From positions 7,642 to 71,641 of the forward strand of contig CAAGJU010000018.1 in NCBI GenBank assembly GCA_900770225.1: DNA of 64,000 nt, in the 5' to 3' direction. The stretch is from Lachnospiraceae bacterium. Lineage in GTDB: Bacteria > Bacillota > Clostridia > Lachnospirales > Lachnospiraceae. Position 1 is the first letter of the stretch; the number at the start of each line of letters is the position of its first letter. Below the pieces are notes generated by a model. The model worked only from the letters and a program-made list of their open reading frames with translations. It was not told the DNA's origin and did no database searches. Of this stretch, positions 7,477 through 15,640 are shown in pieces. Made by a program: the position numbers and the translations under genes.

Positions 7477-8360
7477 TCCGATATATAGAGGGAGATATAT
7501 TTAAAAGTCCTGCGCAGGTGCTTGTGAATACAGTAAATACCGTCGGTGTAATGGGAAAAGGAATCGCTCTTGAATTCAAAAAACGTTATCCGGATATGTT
7601 TCAGGCTTACAGAAACGTTTGCGATAAGAAAAATCTGAAAATTGGTTCTCTGATGCTGTACTATGAACCGGATCATTGGATCCTGCTGTTCCCGACGAAG
7701 GAACATTGGAGAAATCCCTCCCGAATAGAATATATCGAAAAAGGCCTTTTAAAGTTTAGAACAACTTATGCAGAAAAAGGAATTACATCAGTGGCCTTTC
7801 CAAGATTGGGCTGTGGAAATGGTGAATTGCACTGGTCGGATGTACGACCAATCATGGAGAAATATCTGCGGGATCTGCCGATCGATATTTTTATATATCT
7901 TGGAACTGGGAAGGATCCGATTCCAGAGCATAGAAATCAGGAAAAGACTGTGAACTGGCTGCGGCAGCATGCAAAAGATATGTCCTTTCAAGGCCTTGAG
8001 GATGATATCCGGTATAATTGCTCAATTGTTCCATATTCATATCTTTCTGACCAGAAAAATTGGTGTGTTTACTGGAAAGACGGTTTGCTTTTTCAGCGGC
8101 AGAATTCAGAGTCATCATCAATTAAGGTGGATGAAGATACCTTTTTTGAAATATGGTCAGACATTCGCAACAACGGGATTACGGAAAAAGCAGAAGCTGA
8201 TTCACCGAAACGCCTTGTGATGGATCTTTTGTTATCTTTAGGCTATGTATCCGAAATCAGAATTGCGGATGAAAAAAACGGAGAAAAGACGGAAGGTTAT
8301 CAGATCAATTCCGGCGAGGGCAGGGTATATGATTTGAAAGGGAATGCGGATGAGCTATAA
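7473..8360 (+). CDS. Macrodomain antitoxin, DarG-like
   Basis: 295 residues. Residues 1-150 are a macrodomain of the DNA ADP-ribosyl glycohydrolase type. It has VLVNTVNTVGVMGKGIALEF (substrate loop with Asn and the catalytic-loop GKGIA), PTKEHWRNPS, FPRLGCGNGELHW and IFIYLG. DarG antitoxins remove ADP-ribose from DNA and bind DarT through the C-terminal part. The C-terminal half here (about 160-295) has the length of that toxin-binding region but is not recognisable by motif. The gene overlaps the upstream HTH gene by 4 bases and the downstream DarT-like fragment by 11. The domain looks intact although the toxin is truncated. Confidence 0.85.
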   Translation: MIRYIEGDIFKSPAQVLVNTVNTVGVMGKGIALEFKKRYPDMFQAYRNVCDKKNLKIGSLMLYYEPDHWILLFPTKEHWRNPSRIEYIEKGLLKFRTTYAEKGITSVAFPRLGCGNGELHWSDVRPIMEKYLRDLPIDIFIYLGTGKDPIPEHRNQEKTVNWLRQHAKDMSFQGLEDDIRYNCSIVPYSYLSDQKNWCVYWKDGLLFQRQNSESSSIKVDEDTFFEIWSDIRNNGITEKAEADSPKRLVMDLLLSLGYVSEIRIADEKNGEKTEGYQINSGEGRVYDLKGNADEL

Positions 8361-8613
8361 GGAAATAATTCAGAATAACGAAAAATATGCTCCTGTTCGC
8401 TGGTGGCCTCATTACGCATATCATTATACAGATATTCAAAACGCAGTCAGCATTCTGGAGAGCGAGATGTTGTATAGTCGGACACAGGCAGAAGAACTCC
8501 ATGTCATGCAAAACGACAATGCCAGTCGTCAGGTGATTGACATGACGAGGGACAGGATAACTTCCTATGTGCGGTTTTATTTCAGACCATTGACGCCCAC
8601 GCAGTATCTTTGA
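8350..8613 (+). pseudogene. Truncated DarT-like DNA ADP-ribosyltransferase
   Basis: 87 residues matching the N terminus of DarT-type toxins. It has the NAD-site start YAYHYTDIQNAVSIL (about 24-38) and a conserved block YVRFYFRPLTPTQY near the end. It then stops at TGA, where DarT normally continues for more than 100 residues including the catalytic Glu. The next base pairs lead straight into the plsY ribosome site, so the 3' part has been deleted. Known DarT modifies thymidine in single-stranded DNA. This fragment cannot catalyse that and leaves the macrodomain gene without a partner. Confidence 0.75.
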
Positions 8614-8647
8614 GCGGAACTGGAGGGAAAGGAAGCAAAGGACAGAC

Positions 8648-9277
8648 ATGCTGTTTGACAGAATTATGAGTTTGCTTATTGGCTACTTATGCGGATGCCT
8701 GCTTACAGCCGAGATTGTAGCCCGACGCCTCACCGGGAAATCCTGCAGCAGGCTGGGTACTACCGGCAATCCGGGTATGGCCAATGTCATGGCGAATCTT
8801 GGATTTGTTCCGGGGATCATCGTTCTGGCAGGAGATCTGGCTAAGACGGTGGCAGCAGTGCTGATTTCCATGCTCCTGTTTCACAGTGATGGGCATATCA
8901 TCGTGTACTATGCCGCTCTCGGCACCACATTGGGACACAATTACCCGTTCTGGAGACGTTTTCATGGCGGAAAGGGTGTAGCCACCTCCTGCGCAGGCTA
9001 TTTCCTCATTCATCCTGTCACAGGTCTCATCTCCATGATTGCCGGTATGCTGGTGGTATTTGCCACCGGATATCTGGGGCTTGGCGCCATAATCATAGCA
9101 CTGGCCTTTGTCCCGTTTGCTTTTTTCTGTGACGGAGCAGAGGGCGGTATTCTTGCCGTGATTTTTGCCATCCTCATGCTGGTAAAGCATGCCCCTTCCG
9201 TCCGCGGTATTTTTACTGGAACAACAGAGAAAGTGGATGTGCCTGGAGCCATTAAAAAGAAATGGCTGGGCCATTGA
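8648..9277 (+). CDS. plsY: Glycerol-3-phosphate acyltransferase PlsY
   Basis: 209 residues with five or so membrane helices. It has the PlsY signatures SRLGTTGNPGMANVM (phosphate loop), LGHNYPFWRRFHGGKGVAT (active-site His and acyl-phosphate-binding GGKG) and VKHAPSVRG near the C terminus. It uses acyl-phosphate to make 1-acyl-glycerol-3-phosphate at the cytoplasmic membrane. The first motif is SRLGTTGNPG rather than the usual SxNxGATN, so this may be a diverged paralogue. It directly abuts the DarT remnant, and its stop codon overlaps an acetyltransferase fragment; both junctions look like deletions. Confidence 0.85.
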   Translation: MLFDRIMSLLIGYLCGCLLTAEIVARRLTGKSCSRLGTTGNPGMANVMANLGFVPGIIVLAGDLAKTVAAVLISMLLFHSDGHIIVYYAALGTTLGHNYPFWRRFHGGKGVATSCAGYFLIHPVTGLISMIAGMLVVFATGYLGLGAIIIALAFVPFAFFCDGAEGGILAVIFAILMLVKHAPSVRGIFTGTTEKVDVPGAIKKKWLGH

Positions 9278-9350
9278 GTACAGAGGAAAACTCATTGGTA
9301 CAATTGGAGCCTGTGATAATAATCCGGATAAGAAACAGATCGAAACAGGT
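9273..9350 (+). pseudogene. GNAT acetyltransferase fragment
   Basis: In a frame different from plsY the sequence reads YRGKLIGTIGACDNNPDKKQ followed by IETGMS. This is the central beta-strand pair and loop of RimJ/RimL-type GNAT proteins. No start, acetyl-CoA motif or C terminus is present. It is joined at about 9350 to an unrelated flavoprotein fragment. Confidence 0.45.
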
Positions 9351-9360
9351 ATGAGCACAG

Positions 9361-9582
9361 ATGCCGGTTGCGGGTTCCACATACTGGAACATGGTCCATG
9401 GCCTTTATGGGGATGAGGTGGGCCAGGATGAGGAAGGTATGCAGACGATCAGAAATCTTGCCCGGAATATAATCTGGATGATGCAGTGCTTTGCGGCAGG
9501 AAAAAAGGCCGGCGTCGCATACCCCGAAACGGAAGGCACATATGTGACGAATTTCGTCAAAAGAAATGATAATCGCCACTGA
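9361..9582 (+). pseudogene. C-terminal fragment of an NADPH-dependent FMN reductase
   Basis: It reads 73 residues with TYWNMVHGLYGDEVGQDEEG and NLARNIIWMMQCFAAGKKAG, then TNFVKRND. This matches the end of flavodoxin-fold NAD(P)H oxidoreductases of about 200 residues. The FMN-binding N-terminal half is missing, so it is a remnant. The terminator at 9633 probably served the complete gene. Confidence 0.6.
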
Positions 9583-9632
9583 ATATTAAGGAAAACGAAA
9601 ATACAAGAAGATACTATGGATATTTTACAAAT

Positions 9633-9675
9633 AAACTTCCCACACCTTTTCGGTATGGGAAGTTTTTGTTTTTAA
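9633..9675 (+). terminator. Intrinsic terminator
   Basis: The 10-bp stem AAACTTCCCA/TGGGAAGTTT has a short inner pairing (ACC/GGT) and is followed by a T-rich tract. It separates the plus-strand fragments from the minus-strand SLH gene. Confidence 0.9.
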
Positions 9676-9680
9676 ATATA

Positions 9681-9836
9681 CAGGTTTATGATGCGGGAAG
9701 ATTCCGCCCGTCAACGCTGCAGGTTTTTGATGCGAGCAGATTTTGCCCGTCAGTTATACAGGTTTTTGATGCGAGCAGATTTTGCCCGTCAGTTATACAG
9801 GTTTATGATGCAAGCAGTTTCTGCCCGTCGGCTCTG
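9681..9836 (-). repeat. Four 39-bp tandem repeats at the 3' end of the SLH gene
   Basis: Copies lie at 9681-9719, 9720-9758, 9759-9797 and 9798-9836; the middle two are identical. The last contains the final codons (DGQKLLAS) and stop of the SLH gene. On the minus strand the copies stay in the frame of that gene and read DGQNLLAS, DGQNLLAS and DGRNLPAS before a second TAA at 9685-9687. They are therefore in-phase duplications of the gene end, cut off from it by one stop codon. Confidence 0.95.
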
Positions 9837-11833
9837 TAGATGAAGGTTACGCCCTGTGCTCTCAGGCAGCTGCTGCCGGGTGAGAAGATGCCGTCGCCGG
9901 TTCCGTTGGTCACGTCATAGCCTGCGGCCCATTTGACAGCATCAGCGAAATATCCATCCTTGACGTCGCTGAAGGAAGAATCCCCTTTGATCGTTGCGTT
10001 TCCGAATTTTTTAGCGGCCCGGTAAAGGAACGTCACCATCTGCGCACGGGTCACCGGGTCTTCAGGACTGAAGGTGGTGTCTGATGTGCCTGAAGTGATA
10101 TCGTTGCCGGCTGCCCATTCAACGGCTTTCCTGTAATAAGCTGTTTCAGATACATCCGTAAAAGCCGTTGTATAAGACTGATTGATCCCGTATTTGTCGG
10201 TTCCCTGCTTTGTCAGATTCTCGTAGTATCTGTAAACGAAGGTGATCATCTGACCGCGTTTAACGGTATTGCCGGGGCCAAAGGTGGTTTCGGTCAGGCC
10301 GTCTGTGATACCGTTTTCTTTTGCCCAGTTGACGGCATCATAGCAATAATCCGATTTTTTAATGTCGGTAAATGCCGAGTCATCTGTGTCAGGCGTGGTG
10401 TTGTCGTCTACAGATTCGTCATCGCTGAGAACTACGGCATACTTTCCGGCAAAATCGTATCCCAATAATCCGAAATCCGAATATAAGGATACGGTTCCAT
10501 CTCCGTTGTTTTTACTTCCGACTTCCATGAAGGGTCCGTAACCATACTCAATAATTTTTATCTTTTTGTCCTTCATATTTGCAGGAATCGGAACTGTGAT
10601 GCGGAGCGTAGTATCCGGCTGTTTAACAGCATTCCCGGTGCCGCTGTACTTCAGATCGACGTTGAACGCCGAAATGATATTAAAATTGGTTTGAAGATCT
10701 TTTAATTCCGCGCTGCTGTCCGGGTCTGTTGACTGAACCTTAAGGTCCAGCGTGGATCCGTCCGAAGAATTCGGAAAGAGTTTCTTTGTATCAGCGGCGC
10801 TGATTGTCTGCGTGGTTCCCTGATTGTAGGCATTCTGATCGATTTTTACGTCGGTAACACTGGCTTTCTGATAAGTGATGGCATTACTCGTGATGGGCTT
10901 GCTTACATTGAATTTAGCATTGCCGTTAGCATCATTATAGATGGACCATCCCTGGAGTGTTACTGTCAGTGAATCCCCGTCAGAAAGTCCATTCTGTTCT
11001 TCCATTTCATTTCTTACGAAGTACTTGACTGGAATTTCAATTCGAGCTGGATCTCCGTCCTGCGATTCATCATAGGCAAGACCGTCGTATTGGTAATAGT
11101 TTGTCCTCAGATCATATAGACAGCTGTAGTTATGTATTGGTTTGCCATTGACTGAAAAATATACTCTGTAGTCAATTCTTGCCTGGATAGCAGAAGCATT
11201 GTCCTTTAATGCTATCACCAGCTTGTTATTGTCGTTTGTCAGCTGCGCATCCTCGAGGACAGGTTTCTTCGCTGCTGAATTATCAAGACTGGTTTTGTAT
11301 TTGCCGGTTGAAATATCTTTCGAGCTTACAGTATTAACGTCGGACGCTGAGTCAATGTAATAGGTATATGTGCATATGCCTTTTCCGGCGCGAACTTTGA
11401 TAGTGACATCGCCGGTAAAGGGGAAACCCCTCGAATATTCCCCGGCTTGCAGGTCACTCCTGACATCCACCTTATAAAGGTCAGGCTGCGTTTGTGATTT
11501 CCAAAGTGAGTCGATCTGATGGATAATTCTGAATGGTGCTTCATAATCACTTCTGGGCAGCGCGCTGTAATCCTCAATATCGGGATATGAGGCCTTAATG
11601 TCGTATTCGATGTCATACCATTCCGCACCATCAACAGGAGAAATCCCAAGAATGAGATTATCCTCATCCAGCCATTGAACGGTTGCCGGCGGTGCGAGGT
11701 ATTCCGGCTTCGCTTTTGCAGCGGCAGCGAAGACCCTGTGGGCCCCTGCCGGCAGTGCGGTGATGGCGAGAACGACTGCCAGTGCGATCGTCAGAACCAT
11801 CCGTTTCATTGTGTTGCCTGTTGCTTTACTCAT
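9803..11833 (-). CDS. Secreted surface protein with three SLH domains
   Basis: 676 residues. A signal peptide (KRMVLTIALAVVLAITALPA) ends near residue 35. A long unassigned beta-rich region spans about 40-480. Three S-layer homology domains follow at roughly 500-555, 565-625 and 630-676, each with the pattern FxDV...YYxxAVxWAxxxxIT.GT...FxPxxxxxRAQxVTFxYR. SLH domains anchor proteins to pyruvylated secondary cell-wall polymer. ATG 11833 was chosen because GGGGGA lies 6-10 bases upstream; the longer frame to 11911 has no ribosome site. The body is not recognised. The second SLH protein (30499-32813) shares only the anchor architecture. The 3' end is duplicated in tandem downstream. Confidence 0.88.
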   Translation of the reverse strand: MSKATGNTMKRMVLTIALAVVLAITALPAGAHRVFAAAAKAKPEYLAPPATVQWLDEDNLILGISPVDGAEWYDIEYDIKASYPDIEDYSALPRSDYEAPFRIIHQIDSLWKSQTQPDLYKVDVRSDLQAGEYSRGFPFTGDVTIKVRAGKGICTYTYYIDSASDVNTVSSKDISTGKYKTSLDNSAAKKPVLEDAQLTNDNNKLVIALKDNASAIQARIDYRVYFSVNGKPIHNYSCLYDLRTNYYQYDGLAYDESQDGDPARIEIPVKYFVRNEMEEQNGLSDGDSLTVTLQGWSIYNDANGNAKFNVSKPITSNAITYQKASVTDVKIDQNAYNQGTTQTISAADTKKLFPNSSDGSTLDLKVQSTDPDSSAELKDLQTNFNIISAFNVDLKYSGTGNAVKQPDTTLRITVPIPANMKDKKIKIIEYGYGPFMEVGSKNNGDGTVSLYSDFGLLGYDFAGKYAVVLSDDESVDDNTTPDTDDSAFTDIKKSDYCYDAVNWAKENGITDGLTETTFGPGNTVKRGQMITFVYRYYENLTKQGTDKYGINQSYTTAFTDVSETAYYRKAVEWAAGNDITSGTSDTTFSPEDPVTRAQMVTFLYRAAKKFGNATIKGDSSFSDVKDGYFADAVKWAAGYDVTNGTGDGIFSPGSSCLRAQGVTFIYRADGQKLLAS

Positions 11834-11911
11834 TACATCATCCCCCTTCTGTGTGAAGTCACAGTGTATGTTGATAATATAGATTATCGTTTCAGAGTAC
11901 AGCACAGACAA

Positions 11912-11945
11912 GGAGTGGCATCAAATAATAAAATGATGCCACTCC
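11912..11945 (-). terminator. Hairpin downstream of the TSUP gene
   Basis: The perfect 12-bp stem GGAGTGGCATCA/TGATGCCACTCC has a 10-base AT loop. It lacks a clear T-run on the minus strand. Just beyond it, ACTCCTGTATAAC is repeated twice in tandem (11941-11966). The rest of 11946-12111 shows no gene. Confidence 0.55.
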
Positions 11946-12111
11946 TGTATAACACTCCTGTATAACAAATTTGGAAAATAACGATACAACAGCTGAAAAG
12001 AAAATGCCATTGTTGAAAATTCTCAGTGGTGTATCTTTACGGGGATCAGATCATGTTGTCTTACAGCATTCTGTACTATTGGGGAAGCCAAAACACCTGG
12101 TAGATCAAGCA

Positions 12112-12873
12112 TCAGGTTGGCATAATCAGCTTCACAAACAGCAGGATCAGCACCACGATCAGCATCGGGCGGACAATGGCTGCGCCTTTCTTCATGACGA
12201 GTCCGGAGCCGACATAGTTGCCGGCCATGTTGCAGAGCGCGGCGAAGATGCCGAGCGGAAACAGAACCTTTCCGTTGAGAAGAAAAATCACGAGAGCCGT
12301 CATATTCGTCGTGGCATTGATGACCTTTGCATGTGCGTTTGCGGTTTTGATATTCAGTCTGGCAAAAACAGTAAAAACAATGATCAGGAAAGTTCCGGTT
12401 CCGGGGCCGTAAAAGCCATCGTACATGCCGATCAGGAATGCCGCGGCCGTCGCAATGATCACCGTCCGGGCCGAAAAATCCGATGCATCTTCTCCGCCGT
12501 CATGAAATAACTTTTTATTCAGTACGAAGAAAGCGGCAACAGGCAGAATGAAGATCATGACACGACGAAGAATGTCCGCGTCAATCGCCATCGAGATATG
12601 CGCACCGACGGAAGATCCGCAGACAGCAGCCACAACAGAAGGCAGTACAAGCTTCACATTGATCAGGCCGTTCCGGAAGAAGCGGACCGTCGAGAGGCAT
12701 GTGCCGAACGTCGAGGACATTTTGTTGGTGGCAACCGCATTGTGCGGCGGCAGACCTGCGATCAGATAGACCGGCAGCGAGACCAGTCCTCCGCCGCCGG
12801 CGATCGAGTCAATAAAGCCTGCCAGAAAAAGCATGGGACAGACAAACAGATAGGTGAGAGGTGTCAGAGTCAT
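12112..12873 (-). CDS. TSUP (TauE/SafE) family anion transporter
   Basis: 253 residues with about eight membrane helices in two halves. It has the family start GFIDSIAGGGGLVSLPVYLI and the matching second-half motif GMYDGFYGPGTGTF. Members export sulfite, sulfoacetate or related organosulfur anions, or take them up; the substrate is not fixed by sequence. ATG 12873 has GAGG 9 bases upstream and starts 11 bases after the stop of the upstream symporter, so the two are probably cotranscribed. Confidence 0.88.
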   Translation of the reverse strand: MTLTPLTYLFVCPMLFLAGFIDSIAGGGGLVSLPVYLIAGLPPHNAVATNKMSSTFGTCLSTVRFFRNGLINVKLVLPSVVAAVCGSSVGAHISMAIDADILRRVMIFILPVAAFFVLNKKLFHDGGEDASDFSARTVIIATAAAFLIGMYDGFYGPGTGTFLIIVFTVFARLNIKTANAHAKVINATTNMTALVIFLLNGKVLFPLGIFAALCNMAGNYVGSGLVMKKGAAIVRPMLIVVLILLFVKLIMPT

Positions 12874-12884
12874 GTGCCTGCACC

Positions 12885-14465
12885 TCAATTTCGCTCTGCG
12901 TTGTTTTTCATTGCTGCACTTTCGCTTTTTGCGTTGTTTTTCATTGCTGCGCTTTCGGTTTCAGCATTGCTTTTCATTGTTGCTTTTCTGTTTTCAACAT
13001 TGCTTTTCTTTGCAGCTTTTCCGGCTCTGCGTGCGTTACGCTTCTCCTGGAGATGGGATACGATCACGGCGCAGGAAGCATCGCCTGTGATATTGACGGT
13101 CGTACGGCCCATATCGAAGATACGGTCGACACCGGCGACGAGCGCGATGCCCTCTACCGGCAGACCTACAGACTGCAGGACCATACTCAGCATGACCATG
13201 CCGGCGCCGGGTACACCGGCGGTTCCAATGGAGGCGAGAGTCGCTGTCAGGACGATCGTCAGCATCTGGGTCGGCGTAAGCGTGATGCCATAACATGCCG
13301 CTATAAAAATCGAGCAGACGCCCTGATAGATCGCCGTCCCATCCATATTGATCGTCGCACCAAGCGGCAGAACAAAAGAGGAAACTTCCTTCGATGCGCC
13401 CATGTTCTCACAGCACTCGAGGTTCAGCGGCAGTGTGCCGACGGAGGATGCGCTGGAAAAAGCGAACAGCATGGCCGGTGCCATACCTTTGAAAAATTTC
13501 AGCGGGCTCATGCCGCCCAGCGTGCGGACAGTGGTCGAGTAAACAATGACCACGTGCAGTACATAGCAGATGTAGGCAACAAGCAGCACACTGGCAAGCG
13601 AGCCGATGATTTTTGAACCGTTCTCTGCGATGACAGGGCAGAGCAGGCAGAAGACGCCGATCGGCGACAGCTTCAGGATCATCTCCATGCATTTCATAAA
13701 AATATCATTGCACACATTGATCGCTTTTACTGCGGGCGCTGCCTTCTCGCCGATCAGAATGATGGCAAAACCGATAATCAGCGCCATGACGATGACCTGC
13801 AGCATATTGGCATCGGACATTGGCGAGATGAAATTATCGGGAAAAATATTCACCAGCGTATCCATAAAGGATGTGCTCTCCTGCTGCTCGTATTCCAATC
13901 CGGAGGTGGAAAGCACCGGGAACATGCCCTTCATCAGATTTCCGATCAGCAGCCCGATGGTAGTGGCACACGCCGTTGTCAGCAGGTAGTACATGATGGT
14001 CGTTCCGCCGATCATGCCTACCTTGCGGATGTCACGCGTGCTGACCACGCCCGCCATGATGGAAAACAGGACGATCGGAACGACAATAAACTTGATCAGG
14101 TTCAGGAAGATGGTTCCGAAAGGTTTAATGTAGCTGTTTGCAAAATCTGCATACGGCTGGATGAGCAGACCGACAATAATGGCGAGAATCAGCGCAATAA
14201 AAATCTGCCCGGCAAGCGGTAATTTTTTCTTCCTGGGCGTTTGATTCTGCTCCGGATTTGCACTCTCTTTTGACTCGATCAGAACAGCCTCCGCATCCTC
14301 GATCTTTCTGGCGGCTGCCTGCTCCTCAGATTCTTTTTCTTCTTCCGCTGAATCAGAAGCATCAGCAGCATCAGCAGTTCCGCTGAGATGTTCGACCGGC
14401 TGAACTTCCCGCTCTTTACGCGCGTCGGATGTATCTGCAGCCATATTTTGTCTGTCCTCTGTCAT
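12885..14465 (-). CDS. Dicarboxylate/amino acid:cation symporter (DAACS family)
   Basis: 526 residues. The core (about 85-485) is a GltP/DctA-type elevator transporter. Its signatures are the serine-rich hairpin AFSSASSVGTLPLNLE, NMDGTAIYQG (cation and substrate site) and DRIFDMGRTTVNITGD. It couples glutamate, aspartate or dicarboxylate uptake to sodium or protons. Two ends are unusual. There is an acidic, Ala/Glu-rich N-terminal extension of about 75 residues not found in GltP. The C-terminal tail is built of 11-residue repeats (KNNAKSESAAM type) encoded by a 33-bp minisatellite. GGGAGGGA lies before the ATG. Confidence 0.9.
   Translation of the reverse strand: MTEDRQNMAADTSDARKEREVQPVEHLSGTADAADASDSAEEEKESEEQAAARKIEDAEAVLIESKESANPEQNQTPRKKKLPLAGQIFIALILAIIVGLLIQPYADFANSYIKPFGTIFLNLIKFIVVPIVLFSIMAGVVSTRDIRKVGMIGGTTIMYYLLTTACATTIGLLIGNLMKGMFPVLSTSGLEYEQQESTSFMDTLVNIFPDNFISPMSDANMLQVIVMALIIGFAIILIGEKAAPAVKAINVCNDIFMKCMEMILKLSPIGVFCLLCPVIAENGSKIIGSLASVLLVAYICYVLHVVIVYSTTVRTLGGMSPLKFFKGMAPAMLFAFSSASSVGTLPLNLECCENMGASKEVSSFVLPLGATINMDGTAIYQGVCSIFIAACYGITLTPTQMLTIVLTATLASIGTAGVPGAGMVMLSMVLQSVGLPVEGIALVAGVDRIFDMGRTTVNITGDASCAVIVSHLQEKRNARRAGKAAKKSNVENRKATMKSNAETESAAMKNNAKSESAAMKNNAERN
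12898..13029 (-). repeat. 33-bp tandem repeats coding the symporter tail
   Basis: Units lie at 12898-12930, 12931-12963, 12964-12996 and a diverged 12997-13029. Translated on the minus strand each gives an 11-residue Lys/Asn/Ala/Ser-rich unit, so the repeat keeps the frame. Confidence 0.9.
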
Positions 14466-14572
14466 AGGTCCCTCCCTCGTTCTGCATAAACATACAGGCG
14501 TCCTGAAACCACGTCAGAACGCCCTTGTGCCGTTAAGAGAAAATTAACATATCGGGGGATGGGTGTCAAACA

Positions 14573-14644
14573 GAGGATGTGATGCGCAAGCCTGTGGAGG
14601 ATGCGATACGCAAGCCCGTGAAGGATGCGATGCGCAAGCCCGTG
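14573..14644. repeat. Three 24-bp tandem repeats
   Basis: Copies at 14573-14596, 14597-14620 and 14621-14644 differ by only a few bases (core GATGCGATGCGCAAGCCCGTG). They sit in the divergent gap between the symporter and the DUF1294 gene. Confidence 0.9.
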
Positions 14645-14713
14645 CGTAATTTCTGAACGACAGTGCACGGATTGGCGTATAATGGTGTTGATTAAACAAT
14701 GGAGTATCGGGTT

Positions 14714-14974
14714 ATGATTGTCTATTTTATCGTGATCAGCGTGGTCGCGTTTATTCTGTACGGAATTGACAAACACCGTGCGGTGAAGCATCAATGGAGA
14801 ATACCGGAGAAAACGCTGATCCTTACGGCGTGGCTGGGCGGAGGAATCGGTGCTCTGCTCGGCATGCTGGTTTTCCACCATAAGACGCGAAAGCGGAAAT
14901 TCAGAATTCTTGTACCGCTGTCAGTGGCAGTTTGGGCGGGCGTGCTGTATTGGATGAAATGCAATTTGGTGTAA
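14714..14974 (+). CDS. DUF1294 membrane protein
   Basis: 86 residues. It has the family pattern LYGIDKHRAVKHQWRIPEKT and a second block LGGGIGALLGMLVFHHKTRK, with two to three membrane helices. The function of DUF1294 is unknown. ATG 14714 is preferred because GGAG (14701-14704) lies 9 bases upstream; ATG 14699 lacks a site. It stands alone between a repeat-containing gap and a methyltransferase pseudogene. Confidence 0.85.
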   Translation: MIVYFIVISVVAFILYGIDKHRAVKHQWRIPEKTLILTAWLGGGIGALLGMLVFHHKTRKRKFRILVPLSVAVWAGVLYWMKCNLV

Positions 14975-15080
14975 ATAAGCATGGTATCATATTCATGCCA
15001 TGATGCTGAGATGATAAAATGATGAATAAGGATCATCCATTTTCGGAGAATCAGAACGACACGGAAGGCTAGAAAAAAAT

Positions 15081-15640
15081 ATGATTCAAGCTTCGGAAAA
15101 CCCGACGATTCAATATTACGATCTTCATGCTGATGCATTCATTTCTGGAACGGTATCGGCGGATTTTGAAGAAGTGCAGCAGCGTTTTCTGTGCATGATT
15201 CCGGAGGGTGGGAGAATTCTCGACTTCGGCTGCGGATCCGGGCGTGACACAAAATATTTTCTGGAACATGGTTATCAGGTGGATGCGACAGACGGCTCAG
15301 CAGAGATTTGTCGCCGGACATCTGAATATACGGGCATTCTTGTGAAGCAGATGTATTTTCATGAGCTGAACGCGAAGGATGCCTATGACGGAATATGGGC
15401 CTGCGCATCCATCCTGCATGTGCCTTCGGATGAACTTCCGGATATTTTCGACGTATTTGCGATGCGCTGAAGGATAACGGCGTGTTTTATACATCTTTCA
15501 AATACGGATGCTTTGAGGGTACAAGGAATGGACGGTATTTCACGGATCTGGATACGCAGAGGTTTCACAGATTAATTTGCGGAATTCCCGAGCTGGTCTC
15601 CGAGGAAGAGTGGATGACAGGCGATGGCATCCTTTCATAA
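15081..15640 (+). pseudogene. SAM-dependent methyltransferase, frameshifted
   Basis: Class I methyltransferase. The first frame gives ILDFGCGSGRDTKYFLEHGY (SAM motif I), VDATDGS (motif II) and YDGIWACASILHVP (motif IV), then goes out of frame near 15445-15455 and stops at 15468. One added base there would restore DALKDNGVFYTSFKYGCFEG and RNGRYFTDLD, continuing to TAA at 15638-15640. It is thus one 186-codon gene with a one-base deletion. The normal C-terminal end is also cut, because the sequence runs straight into a helicase fragment. A sequencing error is possible for the frameshift but not for the truncation. Confidence 0.75.

Noticed and set aside
9681..9836. CRISPR-like array
   Set aside because: The 39-bp units are directly adjacent without unique spacers, and no cas genes are present.
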